Shown here in pieces: positions 1-5,525 of a DNA stretch of 5,670 nucleotides. The DNA lies in NCBI GenBank assembly GCA_028694545.1, contig JAQVKV010000204.1:1-5670 (forward strand), written 5' to 3'. The notes below the pieces were generated by a model, which ran no database searches, had not been told where the DNA came from, and saw only the letters and a program-made list of their open reading frames with translations. The DNA comes from Zavarzinia sp. (GTDB lineage: Bacteria; Pseudomonadota; Alphaproteobacteria; Zavarziniales; Zavarziniaceae). The translations under genes and the position numbers were made by a program. The stretch's first letter is position 1. Every line of letters starts with the position of its first letter.

Positions 1-262
1 CCAGGGCGAGCCGGAGCCCCATGCCCTCGACCGGTTCTCGGGCGAGGTGGAACGAATCTTCAGGGTGCTCGAAACGCGGCTTTCCACCGTGCCCTATCTT
101 GGCGGCGCGGATTATTCCATCGCCGATATCGCAAGCTATCCCTGGGTGAAGCTGGGTGGCTTCCTTGGCGTCGATCTCGAGATCCTGCCGGGGGTGAGCA
201 CCTGGCTGGCCCTCGTCGGCGCGCGTCCGGCCGTGCAGCGCGGTATCGAGGTACCGAGCTGA
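1..262 (+). CDS. Glutathione S-transferase family protein, C-terminal part (5' truncated by window edge)
   Basis: The reading frame is open from base 2 and ends with TGA at 260-262, giving the last 86 residues. This is the all-helical C-terminal domain of a cytosolic glutathione S-transferase. The segment YLGGADYSIADIASYPWV carries the conserved S-x-x-D N-capping box (SIAD) of the GST fold. The ending with ARPAVQRGI is typical of the bacterial YfcG/GstB-like branch, in which the C-terminal helices hold the hydrophobic co-substrate. The glutathione-binding thioredoxin-like N-terminal domain lies outside the window, so catalytic type and substrate cannot be judged. The gene is followed by an AT-rich inverted repeat, not by another gene of the same operon. 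GST family membership is secure; the YfcG-like subgroup is a tentative call from the C-terminal motif only. Confidence 0.85.
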   Translation, partial: QGEPEPHALDRFSGEVERIFRVLETRLSTVPYLGGADYSIADIASYPWVKLGGFLGVDLEILPGVSTWLALVGARPAVQRGIEVPS

Positions 263-273
263 AGGTTTCGCCG

Positions 274-330
274 AAAATCAGCAGCTTAGGAAACGGTAGC
301 ATAATACCATATTGATAAGTCGCTGATTTT
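274..330. repeat. Long imperfect inverted repeat between the GST gene and rplM; possible bidirectional terminator
   Basis: AAAATCAGC at 274-282 is the perfect reverse complement of GCTGATTTT at 322-330. Inside it, after an A/C mismatch, GCTTA (284-288) pairs with TAAGT (316-320), including one G-T pair. Deeper still, GGTA (295-298) faces TACC (305-308) around a 6-nt loop. The whole element can fold as one 57-nt arm with an internal loop. It is AT-rich in a GC-rich setting and has an A tract on the left and a T tract on the right, which would suit a weak terminator for transcripts from either side. It could equally be a protein-binding palindrome or a structured RNA. No homology is claimed. 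Confidence 0.5.
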
Positions 331-345
331 ATTGCACCGAAGCCT

Positions 346-375
346 CTTGATTTCGATCTCCGGCTCTGTCTATAT
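346..375 (+). promoter_or_regulatory. Predicted rplM-rpsI promoter
   Basis: CTTGAT at 346-351 resembles the alphaproteobacterial -35 box CTTGAC. CTATAT at 370-375 matches the -10 box often seen at ribosomal and stable-RNA promoters in this class. The spacer is 18 nt. Transcription would start around 382, leaving a leader of about 40 nt before rplM. The position directly before a ribosomal protein operon supports the call, but the start site is inferred. Confidence 0.6.
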
Positions 376-380
376 GCCGC

Positions 381-413
381 CCTCCGCCGGGCCCGCCGCC
401 CGGCCTATAGAGG
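381..413 (+). promoter_or_regulatory. rplM leader hairpin next to the ribosome binding site
   Basis: GCCGGGC (386-392) and GCCCGGC (398-404) form a perfect 7-bp GC stem around a 5-nt loop. The Shine-Dalgarno sequence GAGG lies at 410-413, 8 nt before the rplM ATG. A CCTC at 381-384, on the other side of the hairpin, is complementary to that GAGG and could cover it if the RNA starts early enough. In E. coli L13 represses its own operon through the rplM leader, so a regulatory hairpin here is plausible. Regulation by this one is inference. Confidence 0.4.
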
Positions 414-421
414 TTTATGCA

Positions 422-880
422 ATGAAGACCTTTTCCGCGAAGCCGGCGGAAGTGACGAAGAAGTGGGTGCTGATCGATGCCGAAGGCCTCGTCGTCGGCC
501 GCCTCGCCTCGATCGTCGCCAACCGTCTGCGTGGCAAGCATCTCGCCACCTTCACGCCTCATGTCGACATGGGCGACAATGTCATTGTCATCAATGCCGA
601 CAAGGTGAAGTTCACGGGCCGCAAGCGCGAGAACCGTGAATTCTTCTGGCACACCGGCCACCCGGGCGGCATCAAGTCGCGCACGATGGCTCAGATCCTC
701 GACGGTCGTCATCCGGAACGCGTGCTGATCAAGGCCGTGGAGCGCATGGTGCCCCGTGGTCCCCTCGGCCGTCAGCAGATGTCGAATCTGCGCGTCTACG
801 CCGGTTCCGAACATCCGCATGCCGGTTCCCAGCCCGAAGTCCTCGACGTCGCGGCGATGAACCCGAAGAACAAGAGGTAA
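422..880 (+). CDS. rplM: 50S ribosomal protein L13
   Basis: This 152-residue protein is large-subunit protein L13, an early-assembling protein that binds 23S rRNA. The family is recognised by [16 protein letters not shown] near residues 15-30, [12 protein letters not shown] at about 58-68, the segment [14 protein letters not shown] at 74-87, and the family signature [12 protein letters not shown] at 106-117 followed by [11 protein letters not shown]. The length is normal for L13. ATG at 422 is chosen because GAGG stands 8 nt upstream and the protein then begins MKTFSAKP, as expected in alphaproteobacteria; an upstream in-frame ATG at 332 would run through the promoter. The last codons contain the Shine-Dalgarno sequence of rpsI, so the two genes are translationally close. 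The promoter at 346-375 and the leader hairpin probably set expression. Confidence 0.98.
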   Translation: MKTFSAKPAEVTKKWVLIDAEGLVVGRLASIVANRLRGKHLATFTPHVDMGDNVIVINADKVKFTGRKRENREFFWHTGHPGGIKSRTMAQILDGRHPERVLIKAVERMVPRGPLGRQQMSNLRVYAGSEHPHAGSQPEVLDVAAMNPKNKR

Positions 881-883
881 GCC

Positions 884-1384
884 ATGGCCGACAACCAGGC
901 GCCCCGTACGCTCCAGGACCTGCGCACGCTGACTTCCGGCGAAGCGGTTCCTCCCACCGCCAGCAACACCCCCGACGCCAAGAAGGCGATCGACGCCAAG
1001 GGTCGCACCTATGCGACCGGCAAGCGCAAGGACGCGGTCGCCCGCGTCTGGGTGAAGCGTGGCACCGGCAAGGTCACCATCAACGGCCGTGACATCCAGA
1101 CCTATTTCGCGCGTTCGGTTCTGCGCATGATGCTGAACCAGCCGTTCCAGGTCGCCAACCGTTCCGGCCAGTACGACGTCGAAGCCACCGTCTCGGGCGG
1201 CGGCCTGTCGGGCCAGGCCGGCGCCGTGCGCCACGGCATTTCCAAGGCCCTGACCTATCAGGAGCCGGAACTGCGCGGCGTGCTGAAGTCCGGTGGCTTC
1301 CTGACCCGCGACAGCCGCGTGGTCGAGCGTAAGAAGTACGGCAAGGCCAAGGCCCGCCGCAGCTTCCAGTTCTCGAAGCGCTGA
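884..1384 (+). CDS. rpsI: 30S ribosomal protein S9
   Basis: This 166-residue protein is small-subunit protein S9, whose C-terminal tail reaches the ribosomal P site. Residues 1 to about 38 are an extra N-terminal segment ([16 protein letters not shown] and following) of the kind seen in many alphaproteobacterial S9 proteins. The conserved core starts at [20 protein letters not shown] (41-60), then [10 protein letters not shown] (66-75), the family signature [19 protein letters not shown] (105-123), and the basic C-terminal end [20 protein letters not shown] and QFSKR. The final SKR is the conserved tRNA-contacting end. The start ATG follows the rplM stop by 3 nt, and its Shine-Dalgarno AGAGG (873-877) lies within the last rplM codons, giving tight coupling with rplM. 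A strong intrinsic terminator follows 24 nt after the stop codon. Confidence 0.98.
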   Translation: MADNQAPRTLQDLRTLTSGEAVPPTASNTPDAKKAIDAKGRTYATGKRKDAVARVWVKRGTGKVTINGRDIQTYFARSVLRMMLNQPFQVANRSGQYDVEATVSGGGLSGQAGAVRHGISKALTYQEPELRGVLKSGGFLTRDSRVVERKKYGKAKARRSFQFSKR

Positions 1385-1407
1385 TCCGCGTCGAAACGAC
1401 GAAATCG

Positions 1408-1436
1408 GGCCCGGCAGGCAACTGCCGGGCCTTTTT
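1408..1436 (+). terminator. Intrinsic terminator of the rplM-rpsI operon
   Basis: GGCCCGGCAG (1408-1417) and CTGCCGGGCC (1422-1431) form a perfect 10-bp stem closed by a GCAA tetraloop of the GNRA type. Five T residues follow at once (1432-1436). This is a complete Rho-independent terminator, and it ends the ribosomal operon before the lectin gene. Confidence 0.95.
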
Positions 1437-1479
1437 CGTTGCCTCTACATCACGCTCATCTACCCTGCCGCGGCCGCCT

Positions 1480-1489
1480 GGGGGGGGGG
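1480..1489 (+). repeat. Homopolymeric tract of 10 G upstream of the small lectin gene
   Basis: Ten consecutive G occupy 1480-1489. A second run of six G (1497-1502) lies 7 nt on and directly precedes the ATG at 1506, where it probably serves as the ribosome binding site. The long tract ends 16 nt before the start codon. Runs of this length are prone to slippage. No convincing promoter is visible between the rpsI terminator and the tract: TTGCCT at 1439 with TACCCT at 1461 is the best pair and is weak. Confidence 0.9.
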
Positions 1490-1505
1490 ATTTGCTGGGG
1501 GGATC

Positions 1506-1691
1506 ATGTCGAAGAAAATTCTTGCGGCGGCGCTTCTGTGCTGCGCGATGCCTGTTGCCGCGCAGGCGGCTGAGATCGTCGGCCTGGGCGGCAAATGCCT
1601 GGACATTACTGGCGGTCGCGCGGATGACGGTACGCCGGTCATCCTCTGGGATTGCCACGGCGGCGGCAACCAGCGCTGGCGCATCCGCTGA
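1506..1691 (+). CDS. Small secreted protein with a single ricin-type lectin repeat
   Basis: This 61-residue protein begins with a clear Sec signal peptide: KK at 3-4, a hydrophobic core, and a likely cut after AQA at residues 19-21. The mature part is only about 40 residues and reads as one repeat of a ricin B-type (R-type) beta-trefoil lectin. It shows KCLDITGG with D33, LWDC with W48 and C50, and the QxW motif as NQRW (55-58). C31 and C50 are placed to form the disulfide of such repeats. By analogy with ricin B, D33, W48 and N55 correspond to sugar-contacting positions. Complete lectin domains carry three such repeats; here a stop follows the first, and a second stop lies four codons later. 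The six-G run just before ATG acts as the ribosome binding site. The gene lies alone between two terminators. A remnant of a larger protein is the main alternative. Confidence 0.75.
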   Translation: MSKKILAAALLCCAMPVAAQAAEIVGLGGKCLDITGGRADDGTPVILWDCHGGGNQRWRIR

Positions 1692-1742
1692 GGCGAAGGC
1701 TGATTTCCGGCGCTAGAGGCCCGGATCCGTTCTGAGCTCCTG

Positions 1743-1776
1743 GGAAAAGCCCCGCTGTTTCCGGCCGGGCTTTTCC
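1743..1776. terminator. Intrinsic terminator after the lectin gene, probably bidirectional
   Basis: GGAAAAGCCC (1743-1752) and GGGCTTTTCC (1767-1776) form a perfect 10-bp stem around a 14-nt loop that can pair a little further. The T-rich arm continues into TTATT, and the A-rich left arm gives the same signal on the other strand. It lies 52 nt after the lectin stop. From here to the next ATG at 1893 I see no gene and no convincing promoter. Confidence 0.85.
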
Positions 1777-1892
1777 TTATTGCCGCCGTGTTGGAACGAA
1801 AGAACGCTTCACCCTTTCTTCAGCAAGGGGGCGCATGATGCGAGGGACCGGATCTGTACGATGTCGGCCCTTCACGAGGAGCCAGCCGCGCC

Positions 1893-3296
1893 ATGCGGGT
1901 TGCATCTTCCATTGTCGCCTTCCTTCTGCGCCTGACGGTGGTTCTGGCGGTGCTTTTCGCACCGGCGGGTGTCCCGCGTGCGGAAACGACGGGCCTCACG
2001 CCCTACGAGCGGGCGCATGTCGAGCATCTGGGATCCATCCGTTTCTGCGCCGATCCCGACTGGATGCCGTTTGAATGGGTGGACGGGGCAGGGCGACACC
2101 GGGGCATCGGGGCGGACATTCTTGCCCTGGTCGCCCAGCGTGTCGGTCTGACCCTGGAACTCCGGCAAACGGCGGACTGGGGCGAGAGCCTGGCGGCCGC
2201 AAGGAGCGGGCAATGCGGCTTGCTCAGTTTCCTCAACCGCACGCCCGAGCGTGAACAATGGTTACGGTTCACGGAACCAGTCTTCGACGACCCGAATGTG
2301 ATCGTCACGCGGGAGGAACACGCCCTCGTGTCGGATCCCCATGACCTGGCGGGCGAGACCATGGTGCTGCCCGAGGGAACCTCGATCGAGGAACGTATCC
2401 GACGGGACTATCCGGAGATCCGCATCGTCCTGACCGCGTCCGAGCAGGAAGCCATGCGCATGGTCTCGGACCGGCGGGCGGACATGACCCTGCGCTCACT
2501 GATTGTCGCCGCCTATACCATCCGCAATGAGGGGTTATTCAACCTCAAGATAGCCGGGCGCATGCCTGAATATACAAACCGGCTCCGGATCGCCGTCACC
2601 AATGGCGACACGATCCTGCGCGATATCCTCGACAAGGGCGTCGCCACCCTGACCGACGAGGATCGCGAGCGGATCGTGAACGCCTATGTCTCGATCCGGA
2701 TCGAGCAGCCCGTGGATTACGATCTGCTGGCGCGGGTCGTTGGCGGGGTGATCGCGGCGCTGATGATCGCCGCCGCCATCATCTGGTACATGACCAGGCT
2801 CAATCGCGAATTGCGTCGCCAGTCGCGTACCGACGCCCTGACCGGCCTCGCCAACCGCAAGGTGGTGGAAATGCGTCTCGGCGCCGAAATCGCCCGGGCG
2901 CGCCGACGCTCCCTCCCGCTTTCGGTGATCATGGTGGATGTCGATCACTTCAAGTCGGTGAACGACCATTTCGGTCATGCCGTCGGCGACCGGGTCCTGA
3001 CTGGGATCGCCCGCCATATCGAGACGGGCATTCGGCGACAGGATCTGGCCGGACGCTTCGGGGGCGAGGAATTCGTCGTCATCTGCCCTGAAAGCGGCGT
3101 CGAGGGGGCCGTTGGCGTTGCCGAGCGCATTCGTCTCGCCACAGCCGCCGCCGACTTTGGCCTGGGTCATCCCCTGACGATCAGCGCCGGTGTCGCCGCC
3201 CTCCGGCCCGAGGATACGATGGAAAACCTGTTGACCCGTTGCGACGGCGCGCTCTACGCCGCAAAGCATGCGGGGCGCAATCGCACGGTTGCCTGA
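1893..3296 (+). CDS. Membrane-bound diguanylate cyclase with periplasmic solute-binding sensor domain
   Basis: This 467-residue protein is predicted to make the second messenger cyclic di-GMP from two GTP. Residues 1-30 are a signal peptide ending PRA. Residues about 47-270 form a family 3 solute-binding (PBPb) domain outside the membrane, recognised by IRFCADPDWMPFEWVDGAG, GIGADILALVAQRVGLTLEL and TPEREQWLRFTEPVF. One membrane helix follows (about 281-300, VVGGVIAALMIAAAIIWYM), then a cytoplasmic GGDEF domain (about 311-465). The catalytic motif is intact as GGEEF at 390-394; DALTGLANR (314-322) and DVDHFKSVNDHFGH (349-362) supply metal and nucleotide residues. RRQD at 381-384 is a complete RxxD inhibitory site with the usual spacing. 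No EAL domain is present. GAGGAG at 1876-1881 supports the start. The ligand is unknown; such domains often bind amino acids or similar small solutes. Confidence 0.93.
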   Translation: MRVASSIVAFLLRLTVVLAVLFAPAGVPRAETTGLTPYERAHVEHLGSIRFCADPDWMPFEWVDGAGRHRGIGADILALVAQRVGLTLELRQTADWGESLAAARSGQCGLLSFLNRTPEREQWLRFTEPVFDDPNVIVTREEHALVSDPHDLAGETMVLPEGTSIEERIRRDYPEIRIVLTASEQEAMRMVSDRRADMTLRSLIVAAYTIRNEGLFNLKIAGRMPEYTNRLRIAVTNGDTILRDILDKGVATLTDEDRERIVNAYVSIRIEQPVDYDLLARVVGGVIAALMIAAAIIWYMTRLNRELRRQSRTDALTGLANRKVVEMRLGAEIARARRRSLPLSVIMVDVDHFKSVNDHFGHAVGDRVLTGIARHIETGIRRQDLAGRFGGEEFVVICPESGVEGAVGVAERIRLATAAADFGLGHPLTISAGVAALRPEDTMENLLTRCDGALYAAKHAGRNRTVA

Positions 3297-3346
3297 GGCG
3301 ATGCGGCGCAGCATCCGCGATCCGCGAATGAAGGAATGAGAGAAGA

Positions 3347-3634
3347 TGTGGGGGGCTTCTGTTGCCCGGTGCCCCCCGTACCGCGCTTACCTAAAATTTA
3401 GGCAGCGAGCGCCATTTCGTTGTCGTTGGCACTTCTAAGGTTGACCCGATAACGGCGGTATCATGCCGGGCGAAAGAGCGTCCCTTTACTACGCACGTCG
3501 ATCCTGTTTCGCCCCCATCATCAACCCACCGGCCAAGGCCCGATGGGTTCATGGTGGAGGCGCCGGGTACCGCCCCCGGGTCCGTAACGTCTATTCCGAA
3601 CTTCGTTTATCGCCATAGTCGGTTGCCCGACAAC
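3347..3634 (-). ncRNA. ssrA: Two-piece (circularly permuted) transfer-messenger RNA
   Basis: Read on the minus strand, the acceptor piece comes first (about 3634 to 3552) and ends CGCCTCC-ACCA. It has a 5-bp T-stem CCGGG/CCCGG around the 7-nt loop GGCGGTA. A spacer of 35 nt (3551-3517) folds on itself through AACCCA/TGGGTT and is expected to be removed. The coding piece starts at 3516 with GGGGGCGAAACAGGATCGAC, typical of alphaproteobacterial tmRNA. Its first seven bases pair with CGCCTCC of the acceptor piece, with a G-U at the third pair, the alanyl-tRNA synthetase identity element. The tag reading frame lies at 3430-3398, followed by a CCTAAA/TTTAGG hairpin at the stop and a GGGGGGC/GCCCCCC stem (3377-3350). 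With SmpB it rescues stalled ribosomes. The 5' end is inferred from the promoter and the 3' end from the last stem. A reading frame entering from 3551 on the plus strand is spurious here. Confidence 0.95.
3398..3430 (-). other. tmRNA proteolysis-tag reading frame
   Basis: Starting at the GCC resume codon (3430-3428) the minus strand reads ANDNEMALAA and stops with TAA (3400-3398). The ANDN beginning and the small hydrophobic LAA end match the usual pattern of SsrA degrons recognised by ClpXP. The incoming alanine from the charged tmRNA precedes it. At 10 codons it is shorter than the Caulobacter tag as I remember it (AANDNFAEEFAVAA, counting the added alanine). Confidence 0.9.
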
Positions 3635-3639
3635 GCAAC

Positions 3640-3668
3640 ATATAGGCCATCGCCCCCGGAAATTGAAG
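3640..3668 (-). promoter_or_regulatory. Predicted ssrA promoter
   Basis: On the minus strand CTTCAA (3668-3663) and CTATAT (3645-3640) are separated by 17 nt. The -10 box is the same as at rplM; the -35 box matches CTTGAC at four of six bases. The start would fall near 3634, giving an acceptor piece of about 83 nt before the CCA end at 3552, close to the size reported for Caulobacter. Confidence 0.65.
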
Positions 3669-3671
3669 ACG

Positions 3672-3677
3672 TATACT
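3672..3677 (+). promoter_or_regulatory. Possible -10 box for the channel-thyX unit
   Basis: TATACT at 3672-3677 is one base from TATAAT and sits 50 nt before the channel ATG, between the diverging ssrA promoter and the gene. No good -35 box is found 16-18 nt upstream (ATCGCC at 3649), so this is a weak call. Confidence 0.3.
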
Positions 3678-3727
3678 GCCAAGCCCAGGGCGTGGCGGAA
3701 TCGGGTGGAGCCGGAAGCGGGCAGGGC

Positions 3728-4540
3728 ATGACGGAACAGGACGGCAGGAAAGCGCGGCATGCCCGCGTGCGGGCCCATCGCCCGCCGTTGCGGCTTCTCG
3801 TCGCCGATCTTTACCGGGGCAGCGATCCGGTCACGGTCGCCTTCCGCTACTTCCTGCTGGTCTTCGACCTGGTGACGGTTTGTTATTTCGTCGCCGTCTC
3901 CTTCTTCTTCGAGTCGACCATCTGGACGGTGGATGTCGCCATCGGCATCGTCATGGCGCTCGATGTCGGGGCGCGCATCTGGATCGCGCCGCGCACGTTG
4001 CGCCATCTGGCGCGGATCTCGACCATCTTCGACCTGATCGTGGTCGCCTCGCTGCTGATTCCCGGCTTCGAGAGCCTTGCCTTCCTGCGGATTCTGCGGG
4101 CGCAGCGGATCGCCGTTTCCTATCAGGTGCTCGGCCAGCTCAAGCATCTCTCGCCCTGGCTCGAGGAGAAAGAACTGGCGGTACGCGCCGGGCTCGACCT
4201 CTTCGTTTTCGTCTTCGTGATGTCGGGGATCATTTTCGTGTTCCAGCACCGGGGCAATCCGGGGCTGCACACCTATGCGGACGCGGTCTATTACACCGTC
4301 ACCACCCTGACCACGACCGGCTACGGCGACGTCACCCTGACCGGGACCTGGGGGCGGCTGCTCTCGGTCCTCGTCATGATCGTCGGCGTCTCGCTTTTCC
4401 TCAATCTCGTCCGTGCGGTGTTGCAGCCGACCGGCATTTACCTGAAGTGCACGGGCTGCGGCCTGATCCGTCACGACCGCGACGCCATCCATTGCAAGCA
4501 TTGCGGCACGCTGCTGAATCACCGGCACGAAAGCGTCTGA
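3728..4540 (+). CDS. Voltage-gated-type potassium channel with C-terminal zinc ribbon
   Basis: This 270-residue inner-membrane protein has the plan of a six-helix Kv-like channel subunit that would assemble as a tetramer. Approximate segments are S1 39-61, S2 66-86, S3 98-112, S4 117-133, S5 152-173, pore loop 185-201 and S6 208-232. The selectivity filter TTTGYGD (195-201) is complete, so potassium is the expected ion. S4 carries arginines every third residue (R121, R124, R127), the mark of a voltage sensor. After S6 there is no cyclic-nucleotide or RCK domain. Instead a short tail bears CTGC (241-244) and CKHC (256-259), a four-cysteine zinc ribbon facing the cytoplasm. ATG 3728 is chosen because GGAAG lies 10 nt upstream; the open frame extends back to 3551 but there it overlaps the ssrA acceptor piece. 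GTG at 3692 is a less likely start. thyX follows after 11 nt. Confidence 0.9.
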   Translation: MTEQDGRKARHARVRAHRPPLRLLVADLYRGSDPVTVAFRYFLLVFDLVTVCYFVAVSFFFESTIWTVDVAIGIVMALDVGARIWIAPRTLRHLARISTIFDLIVVASLLIPGFESLAFLRILRAQRIAVSYQVLGQLKHLSPWLEEKELAVRAGLDLFVFVFVMSGIIFVFQHRGNPGLHTYADAVYYTVTTLTTTGYGDVTLTGTWGRLLSVLVMIVGVSLFLNLVRAVLQPTGIYLKCTGCGLIRHDRDAIHCKHCGTLLNHRHESV

Positions 4541-4551
4541 AAGACAGCGAC

Positions 4552-5517
4552 ATGAGCATGACTCCCGAACAACAGGCCGAGATCGACGCGCTGCGCGCGG
4601 AAGGCCATGCCACGCGCCGCGCCACGGTGCCCGCCCTCGAAGACATCCTCTACGAGGCGATCCCCGTGCTCGACCATGGCTTCATCCGCGTCGTCGACTA
4701 TATGGGCGACGACGCGGCGGTCGTGCAGGCAGCGCGCGTTTCCTACGGCAAGGGCACCAAGAAGGTGCGCGAGGACGCGGGGCTCATCGCCTATCTGATG
4801 CGCCACCGCCATTCGACACCGTTCGAGATGTGCGAGATCAAGTTCCACGTCAAATTGCCGATCTTCGTCGCCCGGCAGTGGATCCGTCACCGGACCGCTA
4901 ATGTGAACGAGTATTCCGCGCGTTATTCGCTGCTGGACCGGGAATTCTACGTGCCGAAGCCGGAGCATCTGGCGGCGCAATCGGCGTCCAACCGTCAGGG
5001 AAGGGGCGACGTGCTGCCGCCCGATCAGGCGGCGAAGGTCATGCGGATCCTGCGCGAGGATGCCGAGCGCAACTACGACCATTATCTCGACATGCTCGGC
5101 ACCTCCGAACAGGGGCCGGAGGAGGACCGGGGGCTTGCCGCTTCGGCCGAGACGGTCGCCGTGACCGGGCTGGCGCGGGAACTCGCGCGGATGAACCTTT
5201 CTCTCAACTTCTATACGCAATGGTACTGGAAGACCGACCTTCACAACTTCATGCATTTTCTCAGCTTGCGCGCCGATCCCCATGCCCAATACGAGATCCG
5301 TGTTTATGCCGAGGCCATGGCCGACGTGTTGAAACGCTGGGTACCCGCGACCTATGACGCCTTCGTCAACTACCGCCAGGGCGGCGTCCTGCTCTCTGCC
5401 AAGGCGCTCGCGGTCATCAGATCCATGCTCGACGGCCAGCCGATGAGCCGGGAAGAGAGCGGTCTTTCGGTGCGCGAATGGAAGGAAGTCATGGCCACCC
5501 TGGGGCGTGGGGCCTGA
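4552..5517 (+). CDS. thyX: Flavin-dependent thymidylate synthase ThyX
   Basis: This 321-residue cytoplasmic enzyme methylates dUMP to dTMP using methylene-tetrahydrofolate, with FAD and NADPH supplying the reducing power; it replaces or backs up ThyA. The defining motif RHRX7S is present as [11 protein letters not shown] at 112-122, within a well-conserved stretch that includes [20 protein letters not shown] (88-107). Later conserved parts are [20 protein letters not shown] (208-227), [11 protein letters not shown] (230-240) and [12 protein letters not shown]. The length is slightly above that of short ThyX proteins because of a 30-40 residue N-terminal lead and a C-terminal extension. The first ATG (4552) is used; a second lies two codons on, and the only Shine-Dalgarno-like sequence is a weak GAAAG at 4539-4543. 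The 11-nt gap to the channel gene suggests co-transcription. Many related enzymes appear to have P where this one has S in MNLSLN, which is probably neutral. Confidence 0.97.
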   Translation: MSMTPEQQAEIDALRAEGHATRRATVPALEDILYEAIPVLDHGFIRVVDYMGDDAAVVQAARVSYGKGTKKVREDAGLIAYLMRHRHSTPFEMCEIKFHVKLPIFVARQWIRHRTANVNEYSARYSLLDREFYVPKPEHLAAQSASNRQGRGDVLPPDQAAKVMRILREDAERNYDHYLDMLGTSEQGPEEDRGLAASAETVAVTGLARELARMNLSLNFYTQWYWKTDLHNFMHFLSLRADPHAQYEIRVYAEAMADVLKRWVPATYDAFVNYRQGGVLLSAKALAVIRSMLDGQPMSREESGLSVREWKEVMATLGRGA

Positions 5518-5525
5518 TTGCCGTG

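Noticed and set aside
369..411. An outer stem TCTATA (369-374) with TATAGA (406-411) around the rplM leader hairpin.
   Set aside because: The left arm is the predicted -10 box, so it should not be present in the transcript; the match is probably chance.
329..1234. A 301-codon open frame on the minus strand opposite rplM and rpsI.
   Set aside because: It mirrors two certain ribosomal protein genes, has no recognisable domain, and is the usual antisense open frame of GC-rich coding DNA.
1791..1807. A sigma-54-like sequence TTGGAACGAAAGAACGC before the cyclase gene.
   Set aside because: The spacing between GG and GC is one base too long, and the TTGCA half is not matched.
2535..3314. A 259-codon minus-strand frame opposite the GGDEF domain.
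   Set aside because: It is the antisense image of a well-conserved catalytic domain.
3551..3727. An upstream extension of the channel frame beginning MVEAPGTAPGS.
   Set aside because: It is translated from the reverse complement of the tmRNA acceptor piece and its promoter; such false starts recur beside alphaproteobacterial ssrA genes.
3521..4528. A 335-codon minus-strand frame opposite the channel gene.
   Set aside because: Its charged, repetitive composition is the antisense image of hydrophobic membrane helices, and the plus-strand channel is unmistakable.
3880..4551. Extension of the thyX frame far upstream of 4552.
   Set aside because: It overlaps the channel gene in another frame, is rich in R, H and P with no domain, and ThyX similarity begins only after 4552.
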